A program made the translations under genes and the position numbers. The notes beneath the pieces were generated by a model that did no database searches, was not told the DNA's origin, and was given only the letters and a program-made list of their open reading frames with translations. A stretch of DNA of 64,000 nt from NCBI GenBank assembly GCA_949480205.1, contig CASXXK010000001.1, positions 109,268 through 173,267 of the forward strand. The letters are read 5' to 3'. This document shows, one piece after another, positions 42,446 through 50,127 of the stretch. Position 1 is the first letter of the stretch. Every line of letters begins with the position of its first letter. Source of the DNA: an uncultured Candidatus Saccharibacteria bacterium. GTDB taxonomy: Bacteria > Patescibacteriota > Saccharimonadia > Saccharimonadales > Saccharimonadaceae.

Positions 42446-43375
42446 TTATTTGAAGATTTTGCGTTTGACGCGGTTAAGTTGGCGAATAACTTGGTAGACG
42501 CGGTAGCGCAGGGAATTAAGTGGTAGATCCCAAGTGCCGGCGTAATCGACTTGTTGCCCGCCAAAGGAGCGTTTATATTGTGAAAAACCATACCAAGGGT
42601 GATTCCGGTCTTCAGAAGTGGTAATACCCCAGAAGTCAAAGTATTTTGCACCGCGATTTTTGGCGTCCAGGATCATTTGTACGAGCAAAACTGTGCCGGC
42701 GGCTAGCTTGCGTTCTTGATTGCTAGTGGCAGCGTGGGCATAAAATCTGGTATCATTAAAATCATACACCAGGGAAGCGGCGAGAGTTTGACCCTGATAC
42801 TCGGCGAAATACAGAGTGGCAAAGCCGGCTTCGATTTGGTGCTTGAGATGCGCCTCGTCTTGAGGTGTAAAATGGTCTTTATTGGCGACACCACGGAGTA
42901 GTGTGGAGAGAATTGCTACATCGGCTGGATCTTGACTGGTGCGGATTGTAAGACCTTTTTTAGCGCTACTTTGCCAATATTGAACGTTGGATTTGCGCAT
43001 GTTTTTAAGAAGCTCGTCTTGGGGAATGGTAAGATCAAGCACCCACGTATGGGCCGGGTCAATGTCGTGCGATTTTTTGAGCCCGAGAGCCTGGAGCTGG
43101 TTAGCGGACAGGGAACTAGCGGTTGGTTCAATGCGGACAAAAAAGGCTTGATGTTCGTGCGCGAGCTGCTTGAGCTCAGTGAGGGCGGACTTTAATGCTT
43201 TGACATTATCTGTGGCAAGTGTGGGTCCGTAAGGACAAAAGAGATAGTTGCCAACAGGGGTGGATTGCAGGATTGCTAGCGCGGAAAAGTCTTTGCCTTT
43301 GACGCGAAAAGTTGAGTGACCTTCAAGTTGTTGAAATTTTTCCCAAGCAGTAGACTGCAAAAAATGCTGATTCAT
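42446..43375 (-). CDS. FemAB/FemX-like peptidyltransferase
   Basis: A 309-residue protein of the FemAB family (GNAT-like double domain). It starts FLQSTAWEKFQQLEGH and includes TWVLDLTIPQDELLKNMRKSNVQYWQSSAKKGLTI, a typical Fem core (D-L-x-x-x-E-E-L-x-x-x-x), and KYFDFWGITTSEDRNHPWYGFSQYKRSFGG near 250-280. Fem enzymes use aminoacyl-tRNA to add bridge residues to lipid II, consistent with a Gram-positive-like wall. The added amino acid cannot be inferred. Confidence 0.86.
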   Translation of the reverse strand: MNQHFLQSTAWEKFQQLEGHSTFRVKGKDFSALAILQSTPVGNYLFCPYGPTLATDNVKALKSALTELKQLAHEHQAFFVRIEPTASSLSANQLQALGLKKSHDIDPAHTWVLDLTIPQDELLKNMRKSNVQYWQSSAKKGLTIRTSQDPADVAILSTLLRGVANKDHFTPQDEAHLKHQIEAGFATLYFAEYQGQTLAASLVYDFNDTRFYAHAATSNQERKLAAGTVLLVQMILDAKNRGAKYFDFWGITTSEDRNHPWYGFSQYKRSFGGQQVDYAGTWDLPLNSLRYRVYQVIRQLNRVKRKIFK

Positions 43376-43426
43376 AAGCTGATTATATCATAGGCCTGCG
43401 GCCTAGAAATAATTGCGTCGCTTCAG

Positions 43427-43453
43427 AAAAATTATGCAAGCATAATTTTTCGT
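43427..43453. repeat. AT-rich inverted repeat upstream of the FemAB-like gene
   Basis: GAAAAATTATG-CAAG-CATAATTTTTC, perfect 11-bp arms. A GGCCTGCGGCC-type hairpin lies just before it. It could be a terminator for minus-strand transcription or a leader structure. Confidence 0.5.
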
Positions 43454-43485
43454 TCAGGCCCCTTGTTGTATCACAGAACTTACTA

Positions 43486-43514
43486 TTGACAAAATAATAA
43501 ATCTGTGATAAAAT
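43486..43514 (+). promoter_or_regulatory. Consensus promoter of the 43.7-kb gene
   Basis: TTGACA (43486-43491), a 17-bp spacer and TAAAAT (43509-43514). The bases just before the -10 (ATCTGTGA) recur before the -10 of the 40.2-kb and 60.4-kb genes. The ~145-nt leader holds CTGCTTGCA-AAG-TGCAAGCAG. Confidence 0.72.
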
Positions 43515-43659
43515 GGAAAGATGGGTAGTTTTATGACTACAGTACATTGATAAAGTTACAAAATTGTATTTTGTTAGCAGCGTTAAGCCTATGAAACCCA
43601 TGGGTTTGGTGCTGCTTGCAAAGTGCAAGCAGTGAATACTATGCCTAGGAGGTTAAGCA

Positions 43660-44091
43660 ATGGCAAGAAAACACGGCAGTAACAGATCAGGAAACAGAAG
43701 GCAGGGATATCAGGTGGTACCGAGCTATTCCTATGAAGGCTGTATGATTCGCAATGTAACCGAGCTGAATTCGGCAATGGATCAGAGAAGCCGCCATCGT
43801 CCGACAGCGGAACAGAGTCCGGTGGAGGGCAATATGCGCTCGCTTTTGCGGCAGCTTGAAGAAGGTGAAGTGATATACAAGGATGAGAGGGCGCTCCCTG
43901 CGGCATTAACCAACAAGCAACCGACAATGCTGACAACGCTGAGGATTTTCTACAATCTTAAAGAGTATACATGGGTGATACGGCATGAAACTACGGAGCG
44001 TTATGTTTGGGAAGTGAACTATGTTTGCAAAGATAATGCCTTTAGTATGTTTCGGATTTGTTCGTGTGATACGGTAACAGCGGTACGGTAA
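43660..44091 (+). CDS. Codon-atypical hypothetical protein
   Basis: A 143-residue basic, soluble protein (MARKHGSNRSGNRRQGYQVV...). The C-terminal part (TLRIFYNLKEYTWVIRHETTERYVWEVNYVCKDNAFSMFRI) looks beta-rich. It has an AGGAGG ribosome site, a consensus promoter and a codon choice (AGA, CAG, CTG, ATC) unlike its neighbours. No family was recognised. It is grouped with the 40.2- and 60.4-kb genes as probably acquired. Confidence 0.58.
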   Translation: MARKHGSNRSGNRRQGYQVVPSYSYEGCMIRNVTELNSAMDQRSRHRPTAEQSPVEGNMRSLLRQLEEGEVIYKDERALPAALTNKQPTMLTTLRIFYNLKEYTWVIRHETTERYVWEVNYVCKDNAFSMFRICSCDTVTAVR

Positions 44092-44173
44092 TTTTTGTAA
44101 CTGAGGCAATGCTCCTGAAACTAATATGGTGGAAGGAGCATTTTTTAAATTTTATGTTATAATGTGGGGATAG

Positions 44174-45610
44174 ATGAAGATTTTGGCAATTGAAAGTTCG
44201 TGTGATGAGACTGCGGCTGCCGTGGTAGAAAGCGGTACGCGGATTTTGAGTAATGTAGTGGTGTCGCAGGTGGATATTTTTGCGGCTTATGGTGGAGTGA
44301 TTCCAGAGGTGGCGGCACGGTCGCATTTGGAGGCGATTTTGCCGGTAGTGCACAAGGCTTTGGACGATGCTAAATTGACAAAAGATGATATTGATGCTAT
44401 TGCAGTGACACACACGCCGGGGCTGCTCGGTTCGCTGTTGATTGGGACGTTGACGGCGCGCGTACTAGCGATTTTGTGGGATAAGCCGCTGTATGCGGTG
44501 CATCATTTGAAGAGCCATATTTATGCAAATTGGCTTTCATCGCAGCAATTTCGGTCAACCATTTCCTCAGAGGACCGGTCGTCGCGCCAGCCCGCCGTTG
44601 CGGGTGTCGCGCGCCCTGCGTTCTCGGTCGTAACCTGCGAAAGCTCCTCTGACGAAAGGTTACCCGAAATTGCCTCCACGGAATGCCAACAGCTAAAATT
44701 GACGCCAGCGCAGGGGCAAGTAGCTTTTGAGTCTGGAGCATTAGGTTCCGAGTCCATAGCGACGAGCCCGATGAGGAAGTCGGAATCTAGCAAAAGTCAG
44801 CGCGGTTACGTCCGCGGAACTTTTGCGACGGCAAAGCCGGAGATTCTGGCTTCAGAATCGGACGCGAGGAAGTCGGACTCAGAACCTAATGCTCCGGGCT
44901 TGAGGAACAATTGTCGTGAAGGTGTGCCTGAATTCCCGCTATTGGCGCTAGTAGTCAGCGGTGGTCATACGCAGATTATTTATATGTCTGGTCACAATCA
45001 GTTTGAGATTATCGGCACAACGCGCGATGATGCAGTGGGGGAATGTTTTGACAAGGTAGCAAAAATTTTGGGATTGCCATATCCGGGCGGGCCTTCGATT
45101 GCCAAAGCTGCGTTGCAGGGCGATGCGAAAAAATACAAGTTGCCACACCCGCAGGTGGATGGATTGGACTTTTCTTTCTCAGGATTAAAGACAGCGGTAC
45201 TTAGGGCGGTGCAGGCAGAGTGCGGTTTGCCAATCACGACACCGTCATATGAGTTAAAAGATCATTTAACAGAGCAACAAAAAGCGGATTTTGCGGCGTC
45301 GTTTCAGGAAACGGCTTGTGAGATTCTGATGGAGAAGGTTAAAATAGCTTTGAGAGGCCACCAGGAGGTTAAATCGCTTGTGATTGCGGGTGGGGTGAGT
45401 GCTAATGCGGTTTTGCGTCAAGAAGCCGTAGAGAGCCTGCAAAAGGCTTTTCAGGGCAAAATTAAGGTCTATTTTCCGGACTTGAAGTTTGCGGGAGATA
45501 ATGCAGCAATGGTGGGAGCGGCGGCATATTTTGAGATAGTTTCTGGGGTGGAGCCAACTAATCCCTACACGTTAAGCATCGCGCCCAGGACAGCAATCTC
45601 GGAAAATTAA
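44174..45610 (+). CDS. tsaD: tRNA N6-adenosine threonylcarbamoyltransferase TsaD with in-frame palindromic insertions
   Basis: A 478-residue protein carrying the TsaD core: LAIESSCDETAAAVV at the start, the metal-binding HHLKSHIYANWL near 105-120, LALVVSGGHTQI near 257, DDAVGECFDKVAKILGLPYPGGP near 285 and GGVSANAVLR near 410. TsaD transfers threonylcarbamoyl to A37 of ANN-decoding tRNAs and is essential. About 130 residues (about 121-250) are inserted between the His motif and the SGGH motif, a position that is a short loop in homologues. Without them the length (~348) is normal. The insert consists of two palindromic DNA elements that stay in frame. TATAAT lies 10 nt before the ATG. Confidence 0.9.
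   Translation: MKILAIESSCDETAAAVVESGTRILSNVVVSQVDIFAAYGGVIPEVAARSHLEAILPVVHKALDDAKLTKDDIDAIAVTHTPGLLGSLLIGTLTARVLAILWDKPLYAVHHLKSHIYANWLSSQQFRSTISSEDRSSRQPAVAGVARPAFSVVTCESSSDERLPEIASTECQQLKLTPAQGQVAFESGALGSESIATSPMRKSESSKSQRGYVRGTFATAKPEILASESDARKSDSEPNAPGLRNNCREGVPEFPLLALVVSGGHTQIIYMSGHNQFEIIGTTRDDAVGECFDKVAKILGLPYPGGPSIAKAALQGDAKKYKLPHPQVDGLDFSFSGLKTAVLRAVQAECGLPITTPSYELKDHLTEQQKADFAASFQETACEILMEKVKIALRGHQEVKSLVIAGGVSANAVLRQEAVESLQKAFQGKIKVYFPDLKFAGDNAAMVGAAAYFEIVSGVEPTNPYTLSIAPRTAISEN
44558..44660 (+). repeat. 103-nt palindromic element, copy in tsaD
   Basis: Its ends ACCATTTCCTCAGAGGA and TCCTCTGACGAAAGGT are inverted repeats around a GC-rich cruciform-like core (CCCGC-CGTT-GCGGG). It is 101/103 identical to the copy in truB and read in the same frame, giving ISSEDRSSRQPAVAGVARPA and 13 more residues ending SSSDER. 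Both base differences are synonymous. Flanking host bases (GCAATTTCGG / CCGAAATTGC) extend the stem. Confidence 0.88.
44735..44895 (+). repeat. 161-nt inverted-repeat element inside tsaD
   Basis: Arms of 21 nt, GGAGCATTAGGTTCCGAGTCC... (44735-44755) and its complement with one mismatch (44875-44895). Nested inside are GCAAAAGT/ACTTTTGC and CGCGG/CCGCG. It is in frame and encodes a Ser/Glu/Lys-rich, probably disordered loop. It is the second part of the tsaD insertion. Confidence 0.78.
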
Positions 45611-45619
45611 GGAAAACTA

Positions 45620-45648
45620 TTGACAAATATAGTGTGGTCTGGTAAAAT
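45620..45648 (+). promoter_or_regulatory. Consensus promoter of the large structured RNA
   Basis: TTGACA (45620-45625), a 17-bp spacer and TAAAAT (45643-45648), starting 10 bp after the tsaD stop. The predicted start near 45656 coincides with the first helix of the RNA. Confidence 0.75.
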
Positions 45649-45655
45649 TGATTTT

Positions 45656-46255
45656 ATGCTCACCTGAGATAGATTTTCTCGGGACGTTGCGACCTTTGCA
45701 ATTGAGCATCGATAAACCATTTTACTGTTACCGTTGGTATAGGGGCCTAGGTTTAGGCTTCGCAGTTGTTCTTTGAAAGGAGGAAGAGTTTTGCGGAATT
45801 TCATATTGCGTCAGCGTATATAGCCCTTGTGGGTTTGCGTTGGGTGCGGAACGTAGATGTGCAGGGGCTGGTCTTCAAGGCCAAATCAATCTGACTGGAT
45901 GCGTACGAAAGAGTTGCGCATGGAAGAGAGGTACCGATGAGGGTACGGAAGGCAATAATCGCCACAAACTCGGTTGCGAGATCAATAGCTTTTGCTTGCA
46001 CTAAGCGATGTCGATTGGGCGCGGTTTTGTTGTCCAATGTGATGGCGGGATTGCGCCAGAAGACAATGCGTATAAGTGCGAGAAAATTGTTCGCTCGAGG
46101 CGGCAAATGTGGCAACACGAATGATCAGGAACTTTGGGCAAGAGCCAAAATGGGCATAGCCCGGATTAGAGGGCCTGATTTGCTTTAAAGATGCACAATG
46201 TGATAGTTTTGTTACAAAACTCTGTAGCCCGGACATTTCTGTCCGGGCTCTTTTC
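45656..46255 (+). ncRNA. Large (~600 nt) highly structured RNA of unknown class
   Basis: No plausible gene lies in 45611-46261, yet the stretch has a consensus promoter and a strong terminator. It opens with a three-way junction: ATGCTCA/TTGAGCAT closing CCTGAGA/TCTCGGG and TTGC/GCAA. At least a dozen further hairpins follow, such as GCCTA/TTAGGC, ATATTGC/GCGTATAT, TGGTC/GGCCA, GTACC/GGTAC, CTCG/CGAG, ATTGG/CCAAT, TGGCG/CGCCA and ATCAGG/CCTGAT around GGGC/GCCC. Searches by eye for tmRNA, RNase P RNA, SRP RNA, 6S and group I intron signatures failed. It resembles ornate large RNAs in scale. Function unknown. Confidence 0.65.
46223..46254 (+). terminator. Terminator of the large RNA
   Basis: AGCCCGGACA-TTTC-TGTCCGGGCT, a 10-bp GC-rich stem, followed by CTTTTCTTT. 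It may also serve pta on the other strand. Confidence 0.85.
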
Positions 46256-46261
46256 TTTGGT

Positions 46262-47056
46262 TTAGGCGGCGAGTTTTGCCATAACTTCTATAGTTAGGAT
46301 GATATCGGCGACAGAACTGCCACGAGAAAGATCGGAAACTGGGAAATTGAAGCCCTGGAGGATGGGGCCGGCGACATGAAAGCCGGCAATATGCTCGAAG
46401 GCTTTGTAGAGAATGTTGCCCGAATTGAGGTCAGGAACGATGAGGACGTTGGCGTGACCAGCAACTGGAGAATCAGGGAACTTTTTCTGAGCAACGATGG
46501 GGTTGACGGCGGCGTCAAGCTGCATTTCTCCGTCAAGGAGAATTTCGGAATCTTGGAATTCTTGACGAACGGTTTGCATTAGGTCGATAGTGTCGTCGCG
46601 GCCACCGCTGCCGAAGGTGGAAAAGGAAAGTAGGGCAACGCGTGGGGGCTCAGCAAAGAGCTTGCTGGCGGAAGCGTGAGTTTGGTGGATAATTTCTACA
46701 AGTTGGTCTTTGCTGGGGTGTTTGCAGGCGGCCATATCGGCAAGCAGATAGATTTCGCGGTCGCGTTGCATGACGGCGAGTCCAGAGAAAGTGTGGCCAG
46801 AGAGGCCAAGGTGTTCTTTGCAAGCCAAAATTACATCACGTGAAGAATAGTCGATGCCAGCAATCATGGTGTCGGCTTGGCCGGATTTGACCATAGCGCA
46901 GGCGGTGACAAGGTCTGGGACTGCGAGGGCAGTGATTTCTGAGACGCCTTGTTCAGCGATGCCGGGGATTGGCTCACCAGTTTGGCGCATTTCTGTGTGA
47001 CGCGCTAGCGCTTCTTGAATGATAGGATTGTTGAATTCTGGAAAGACGATGTTCAT
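46262..47056 (-). CDS. pta: Phosphate acetyltransferase (phosphotransacetylase family)
   Basis: About 264 residues from ATG 47056, chosen because TATAAT lies 6 nt upstream (47063-47068). Family motifs are VALLSFSTFGSGG, LLDGEMQLDAAVNP, ANVLIVPDLNSGNILYK and GPILQGFNFPVSDLSRGSSVADI, the standard C-terminal PTA core. The N-terminal part is shorter than the ~330-residue family norm. It interconverts acetyl-CoA and acetyl phosphate, the last steps of acetate-forming fermentation. It is divergent from the ATPase/STAS operon, with palindromic operators in the shared spacer. Confidence 0.88.
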   Translation of the reverse strand: MNIVFPEFNNPIIQEALARHTEMRQTGEPIPGIAEQGVSEITALAVPDLVTACAMVKSGQADTMIAGIDYSSRDVILACKEHLGLSGHTFSGLAVMQRDREIYLLADMAACKHPSKDQLVEIIHQTHASASKLFAEPPRVALLSFSTFGSGGRDDTIDLMQTVRQEFQDSEILLDGEMQLDAAVNPIVAQKKFPDSPVAGHANVLIVPDLNSGNILYKAFEHIAGFHVAGPILQGFNFPVSDLSRGSSVADIILTIEVMAKLAA

Positions 47057-47104
47057 GAGGATATTATACCATGGATAACCATGTAAAAATTGAAGTATGA
47101 TGCT

Positions 47105-47205
47105 CGGTATAACGTATTTTCTGGTTAAATACGCTATACCGGGTAAAAATGCCATATATGCTCGGTATAACGTATGTTGACAAAAATACGTTATACCGAT
47201 AAAAT
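47105..47205 (+). promoter_or_regulatory. Twin palindromic operators and promoter of the ATPase/STAS operon
   Basis: Two copies of CGGTATAACGTA...TACGTTATACCG-type inverted repeats, at 47105-47141 (one mismatch) and 47163-47198 (perfect arms of 12). The second overlaps a consensus promoter: TTGACA 47177-47182, 17-bp spacer, TAAAAT 47200-47205. The ATG follows 6 nt later. A dimeric repressor is implied; the first site lies between the two divergent promoters and could also affect pta. Confidence 0.82.
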
Positions 47206-47211
47206 AAGCTT

Positions 47212-48177
47212 ATGAAGATTTACTTCACCAATAATAGTACATTGCAGAACTTTGATAATTTTTTATCGAAGTTGGATTTTTCCGATGAGTCAAAATTAGA
47301 AATTTTTACGGATCATAGGTGGATTAACACGAATCCTGCTGGTTTGGTGTTGGCGGCAGCATTAGCGAGCACTGTGGGTAAACAGAATGCTACAATAGAC
47401 GGAAATTTGGCTACTTCGGGGGCTTATCTTGATGCTATGGGGCTGTATAATTTTGTTTCTACGGATTCTCCGTTTCATATTAATAAAAAAGAGCCATCAG
47501 GTCGTTATATTCCAATTACGAATATTAAGACGGAGGCAGATCAAACCAAATTCCTATCAGACATTATCCCATTATTGCATCTTGGACGCGAAGAATCCTT
47601 GGCTATTCGCTACGCACTCTACGAGTTGGTTCGAAATGTCTTGGAGCATTCTATGTCAAAAGACGGCGCTTTTGTGGCTGCTCAGTATAATAAGCGGAAA
47701 AACAAGATTAGTATTGGTATTTGTGATACAGGAATTGGGATTAAGGCGAGTTTGAACAGGTATCATAACCCGGCAAATGATTTAAGCGCTTTGCGCCTCG
47801 CTTTGATGCCCGGCGTGAGCGGAACTACGTCTCGACCGGATGGTACGGAGCAAAATGCTGGTGCTGGGCTCTTTATTGTAAAATCACTGGCGCGGATTAC
47901 GAGGAGCTATTTTGTGATTTACTCTGGAGATTCTTTATACAAGTTATTAAAGTATGATAAGCGTGTGCAACACCCACGGATTAACGCTGACCCGTTTGAC
48001 GATCGTTATAGTTATAAGGATAATCTACCGAATTTTAATGGAACATTGGTTGGCGTTGATATTTCTTTAAGTGAAGGTGAGAATTTTGCTGATTTGTTGG
48101 AAACGATTAAAAGAACTTATAGCATAGCAATTAGAGAACGAAAACAGCGCCAGTATAAGAGGTTCAAGTTTCTATGA
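47212..48177 (+). CDS. Histidine-kinase-like ATPase domain protein
   Basis: A 321-residue protein. The N-terminal ~120 residues have TNPAGLVLAAALAS and LDAMGLYNF, resembling an STAS-like fold. The GHKL ATPase part has the N box YALYELVRNVLEHS (about 145), G1 IGICDTGIGIK (about 175) and G2 NAGAGLFIVKSLARIT (about 220). There is no phospho-acceptor histidine domain and no membrane segment. Such proteins act as protein kinases or switch ATPases, often with an STAS partner as in SpoIIAB/SpoIIAA. It is coupled to the STAS-like gene by a 4-bp overlap and controlled by palindromic operators. Confidence 0.83.
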   Translation: MKIYFTNNSTLQNFDNFLSKLDFSDESKLEIFTDHRWINTNPAGLVLAAALASTVGKQNATIDGNLATSGAYLDAMGLYNFVSTDSPFHINKKEPSGRYIPITNIKTEADQTKFLSDIIPLLHLGREESLAIRYALYELVRNVLEHSMSKDGAFVAAQYNKRKNKISIGICDTGIGIKASLNRYHNPANDLSALRLALMPGVSGTTSRPDGTEQNAGAGLFIVKSLARITRSYFVIYSGDSLYKLLKYDKRVQHPRINADPFDDRYSYKDNLPNFNGTLVGVDISLSEGENFADLLETIKRTYSIAIRERKQRQYKRFKFL

Positions 48178-48464
48178 TTATTCAAATGTTTGATTATGTC
48201 TCAGACTTTGGCGGGAATAAGGATACCGCAAAGCAGCTGAGAGTAGAAAAAATCATGCCGGCGATTTCTAAAGGCAAAAAAGTAGTATTAGATTTTGCGG
48301 ACGTGAATGGTGTAACGCAATCCTTTGTGCATGCTTTGATTGCTGAGGCGATTCGGGAGTTTCCGGAAGAAGTTTTTGAGCTAGTGGAATTTCGACATTG
48401 CACTCGAGATGTTCAGGTAGTGGTGGAGATTGTGGCTGAATATATGCAAGAAGGGTCAGATTAG
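48174..48464 (+). CDS. STAS-like DUF4325 protein
   Basis: A 96-residue protein with KGKKVVLDFADVNGVTQSFVHALIAEAIREF, the core of DUF4325: a D-F-x-x-V strand then S-F-x-x-x-L, where the serine sits as in anti-sigma antagonists. It is predicted to be the partner and possible phosphorylation target of the ATPase upstream (ATGA overlap). The pair looks like a partner-switching module without an obvious sigma factor here. Confidence 0.8.
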   Translation: MIIQMFDYVSDFGGNKDTAKQLRVEKIMPAISKGKKVVLDFADVNGVTQSFVHALIAEAIREFPEEVFELVEFRHCTRDVQVVVEIVAEYMQEGSD

Positions 48465-48535
48465 AGTTCAGGTCAAATCTGAATGATTGAAATCGAGGAA
48501 TATTTTGCCAAACTGAAAGCGGTATGATACACTAA

Positions 48536-48681
48536 GGTTGTACCAATTTTATCAAATATGTAGCCACAGATTTTTTGTCATTTGCGGTTAGTGATTATGA
48601 AGGGCATCGTAAGTCCCTGGAAAGTTGCTAACCAAAGTGGCTATGATAGGATTGGTACACCTTACGGTGCCCTTTTTTGAT
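48536..48681 (+). ncRNA. Rod-like small RNA with terminator
   Basis: TATGAT at 48523-48528 places the start near 48536. TGTACCAATTTTATCA pairs with TGATAGGATTGGTACA (16 bp, two G-U), continued by TAGCCA/TGGCTA and GGTTAG/CTAACC, with a GGG/CCC apical hairpin. A terminator (CACC-TTA-CGGTG-CCCTTTTTT) follows. The organisation equals that of the RNA at 33794: promoter, rod, terminator, then a membrane-protein gene. No family was recognised; 6S-like or cis-regulatory roles are possible. Confidence 0.65.
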
Positions 48682-48728
48682 TGAAGGTATCGGAGGTGAT
48701 ATCAACTATCAATCTACGAGGAGGTAGA

Positions 48729-49124
48729 ATGAATAATAACGTAAAATCAGCAACAGTGGCAGGGCTTTTGGGAATTTTTCTTGGTTCGATTGGTGCACAT
48801 TGTTGGTATCTAGGCGACAAAAAGAAGGGGACAATCCATGTCTGCTTGGCTTTGTCAGGTTTTGTAGTGGCGATCATTGCGTCAGCAGTGTTGCCAGCAA
48901 CGATGTCAGTACGAGCTTTGTTTAGAATGGCTTGGTTAGTTACGCTGCTGGATGGAATAGCTGGTTTGTTGATGGCGGGGAATGGGCTGTGGGGATTGAT
49001 TGAAGGTATTCAGATTCTATCTCAAGGTGATGCCGGTTTGGCGCGTCGTGGCTATCAGGTGGCATCTAATAATGGCCAGAATCAAAATGGTTTTAATAAC
49101 GGAGCAGGTAGTAATGGACAATAG
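48729..49124 (+). CDS. TM2-domain membrane protein
   Basis: About 131 residues from ATG 48729, which has a GGAGGTAGA ribosome site. The TM2 signature is present: AGLLGIFLGSIGAHCWYLGDKKKGTIHVCLAL, then a further hydrophobic pair and GLWGLIEGIQIL. The C-terminus is a Gly/Asn/Gln-rich tail. TM2 proteins are small two- or three-helix proteins of unclear role. The end overlaps the next gene by 11 bp. Confidence 0.8.
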   Translation: MNNNVKSATVAGLLGIFLGSIGAHCWYLGDKKKGTIHVCLALSGFVVAIIASAVLPATMSVRALFRMAWLVTLLDGIAGLLMAGNGLWGLIEGIQILSQGDAGLARRGYQVASNNGQNQNGFNNGAGSNGQ

Positions 49125-50028
49125 TGCGACGCAAACTAATGTGGCAACACAACAGCCACCAGTTAATTCAGTGCAGCCAATGGATCCAGCCAAGAAAAAC
49201 AAGCTAATTTTGGGGATTTCGCTTGGCGTAGGTGGGGTTGTGGTTGTGGTGATAGGTATCATTGTGTTCATGATGCTTTCAAGAGCTAATTATGGTGAGA
49301 GCTATAAGATTTTGAAGGAGCTGAAGCCTAAGGTTTCAGCTTTGGCGTCTAATTATGATTGCACTAAAGTGGTGGATTATGTTAATAGTACGTATACTAG
49401 TGATAGTTCGTATAACGAGTATGTGGAAGGCTGCCGGGCAAGTGCGGACGGAATTAGTGATTTGGTGGCACAATTAGAACACAGTTCAGGCGTGGCACAT
49501 GATAAAGATGTGCAGGCGCAGTTCGCGCGATTTAAGGAAGCAATTGACTCGGTAATGCCGGATGAGACCGAATTGAACCAGAGACTAAGCCTGTATGAGA
49601 CTTGGCACAAGTTTTTGGTGGCAGCAAACGGTATAAATGCAAGTAAGAGTTCAGATGCGGAAATTCAAAATGTAGCAAAGATTTTGACTAATTCCGGTAA
49701 CGATTTGTTGGCAAAGTATGGTGCCGGTTGGTTAGAAAAAACTTTAGCCTATGTTCAAGCTTATCGAGCATATAATAATGCTAGCTATTCGTCTAGTGAT
49801 TATGCCAGTTTGCGGCAAGCACGAAATGATCGACAATCCGAGCAGAAGACTTGGGTAGCAGAGAATAAGCCTGATATCACCGAAATTGGAGGATTAGAGT
49901 TTAAAAATAACTCAAGGATGGGGACGGAGTTTAATAAGCTTTATGAGATGGTGGTGGAGCTATATGAAGAGAATTATGATGATAGCGGAGAATGTACTGA
50001 ATTTCTCGGCGAAGTGTTCTGCAGTTAA
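49114..50028 (+). CDS. Membrane-anchored extracytoplasmic protein
   Basis: About 304 residues from ATG 49114 (GGAGCAGG upstream). A polar N-terminus of about 28 residues precedes one membrane helix (LILGISLGVGGVVVVVIGIIVFMML, about 30-54). The long helical extracytoplasmic domain has conserved-looking cysteines (NYDCTKVV, EGCRAS, GECTEF, VFCS) that may form disulfides. The downstream DsbA-like protein could serve such proteins. No family was recognised. It overlaps the TM2 gene, so the two are probably co-transcribed. Confidence 0.6.
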   Translation: MDNSATQTNVATQQPPVNSVQPMDPAKKNKLILGISLGVGGVVVVVIGIIVFMMLSRANYGESYKILKELKPKVSALASNYDCTKVVDYVNSTYTSDSSYNEYVEGCRASADGISDLVAQLEHSSGVAHDKDVQAQFARFKEAIDSVMPDETELNQRLSLYETWHKFLVAANGINASKSSDAEIQNVAKILTNSGNDLLAKYGAGWLEKTLAYVQAYRAYNNASYSSSDYASLRQARNDRQSEQKTWVAENKPDITEIGGLEFKNNSRMGTEFNKLYEMVVELYEENYDDSGECTEFLGEVFCS

Positions 50029-50067
50029 TAAAACCAAAAATATCTGAATTTTACATAGAGAAAAGTA

Positions 50068-50100
50068 ACTTGAACTAGTAACCGCGTTACTAGTTCAAGT
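50068..50100. repeat. Palindromic repeat, copy 3 (no cassette)
   Basis: ACTTGAACTAGTAAC-CGC-GTTACTAGTTCAAGT: 15-bp perfect arms carrying the family core TTGAACTAGTAAC. It sits alone between genes with no cassette attached, and TTTTG follows on the plus strand, so here it could also be a terminator. Confidence 0.72.
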
Positions 50101-50127
50101 TTTGTTGAGGTGGGGTATAATAGATAT

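Noticed and set aside
44540..44930. Intein or self-splicing intron in tsaD
   Set aside because: The insert lacks intein splice motifs (N-terminal Cys/Ser with blocks A/B, C-terminal HN) and intron core sequences. It is built of palindromes and stays in frame.
45801..46236. Open frames of 80-105 codons on both strands within the large RNA region
   Set aside because: Their starts lack ribosome sites, the translations are Arg/Ser-rich without family resemblance, and they overlap strong hairpins.
45656..46255. tmRNA or RNase P RNA identity for the large RNA
   Set aside because: There is no tRNA-like end with T arm and CCA, no tag frame, and no GAGGAAAGUCC or ACAGAA core of RNase P.
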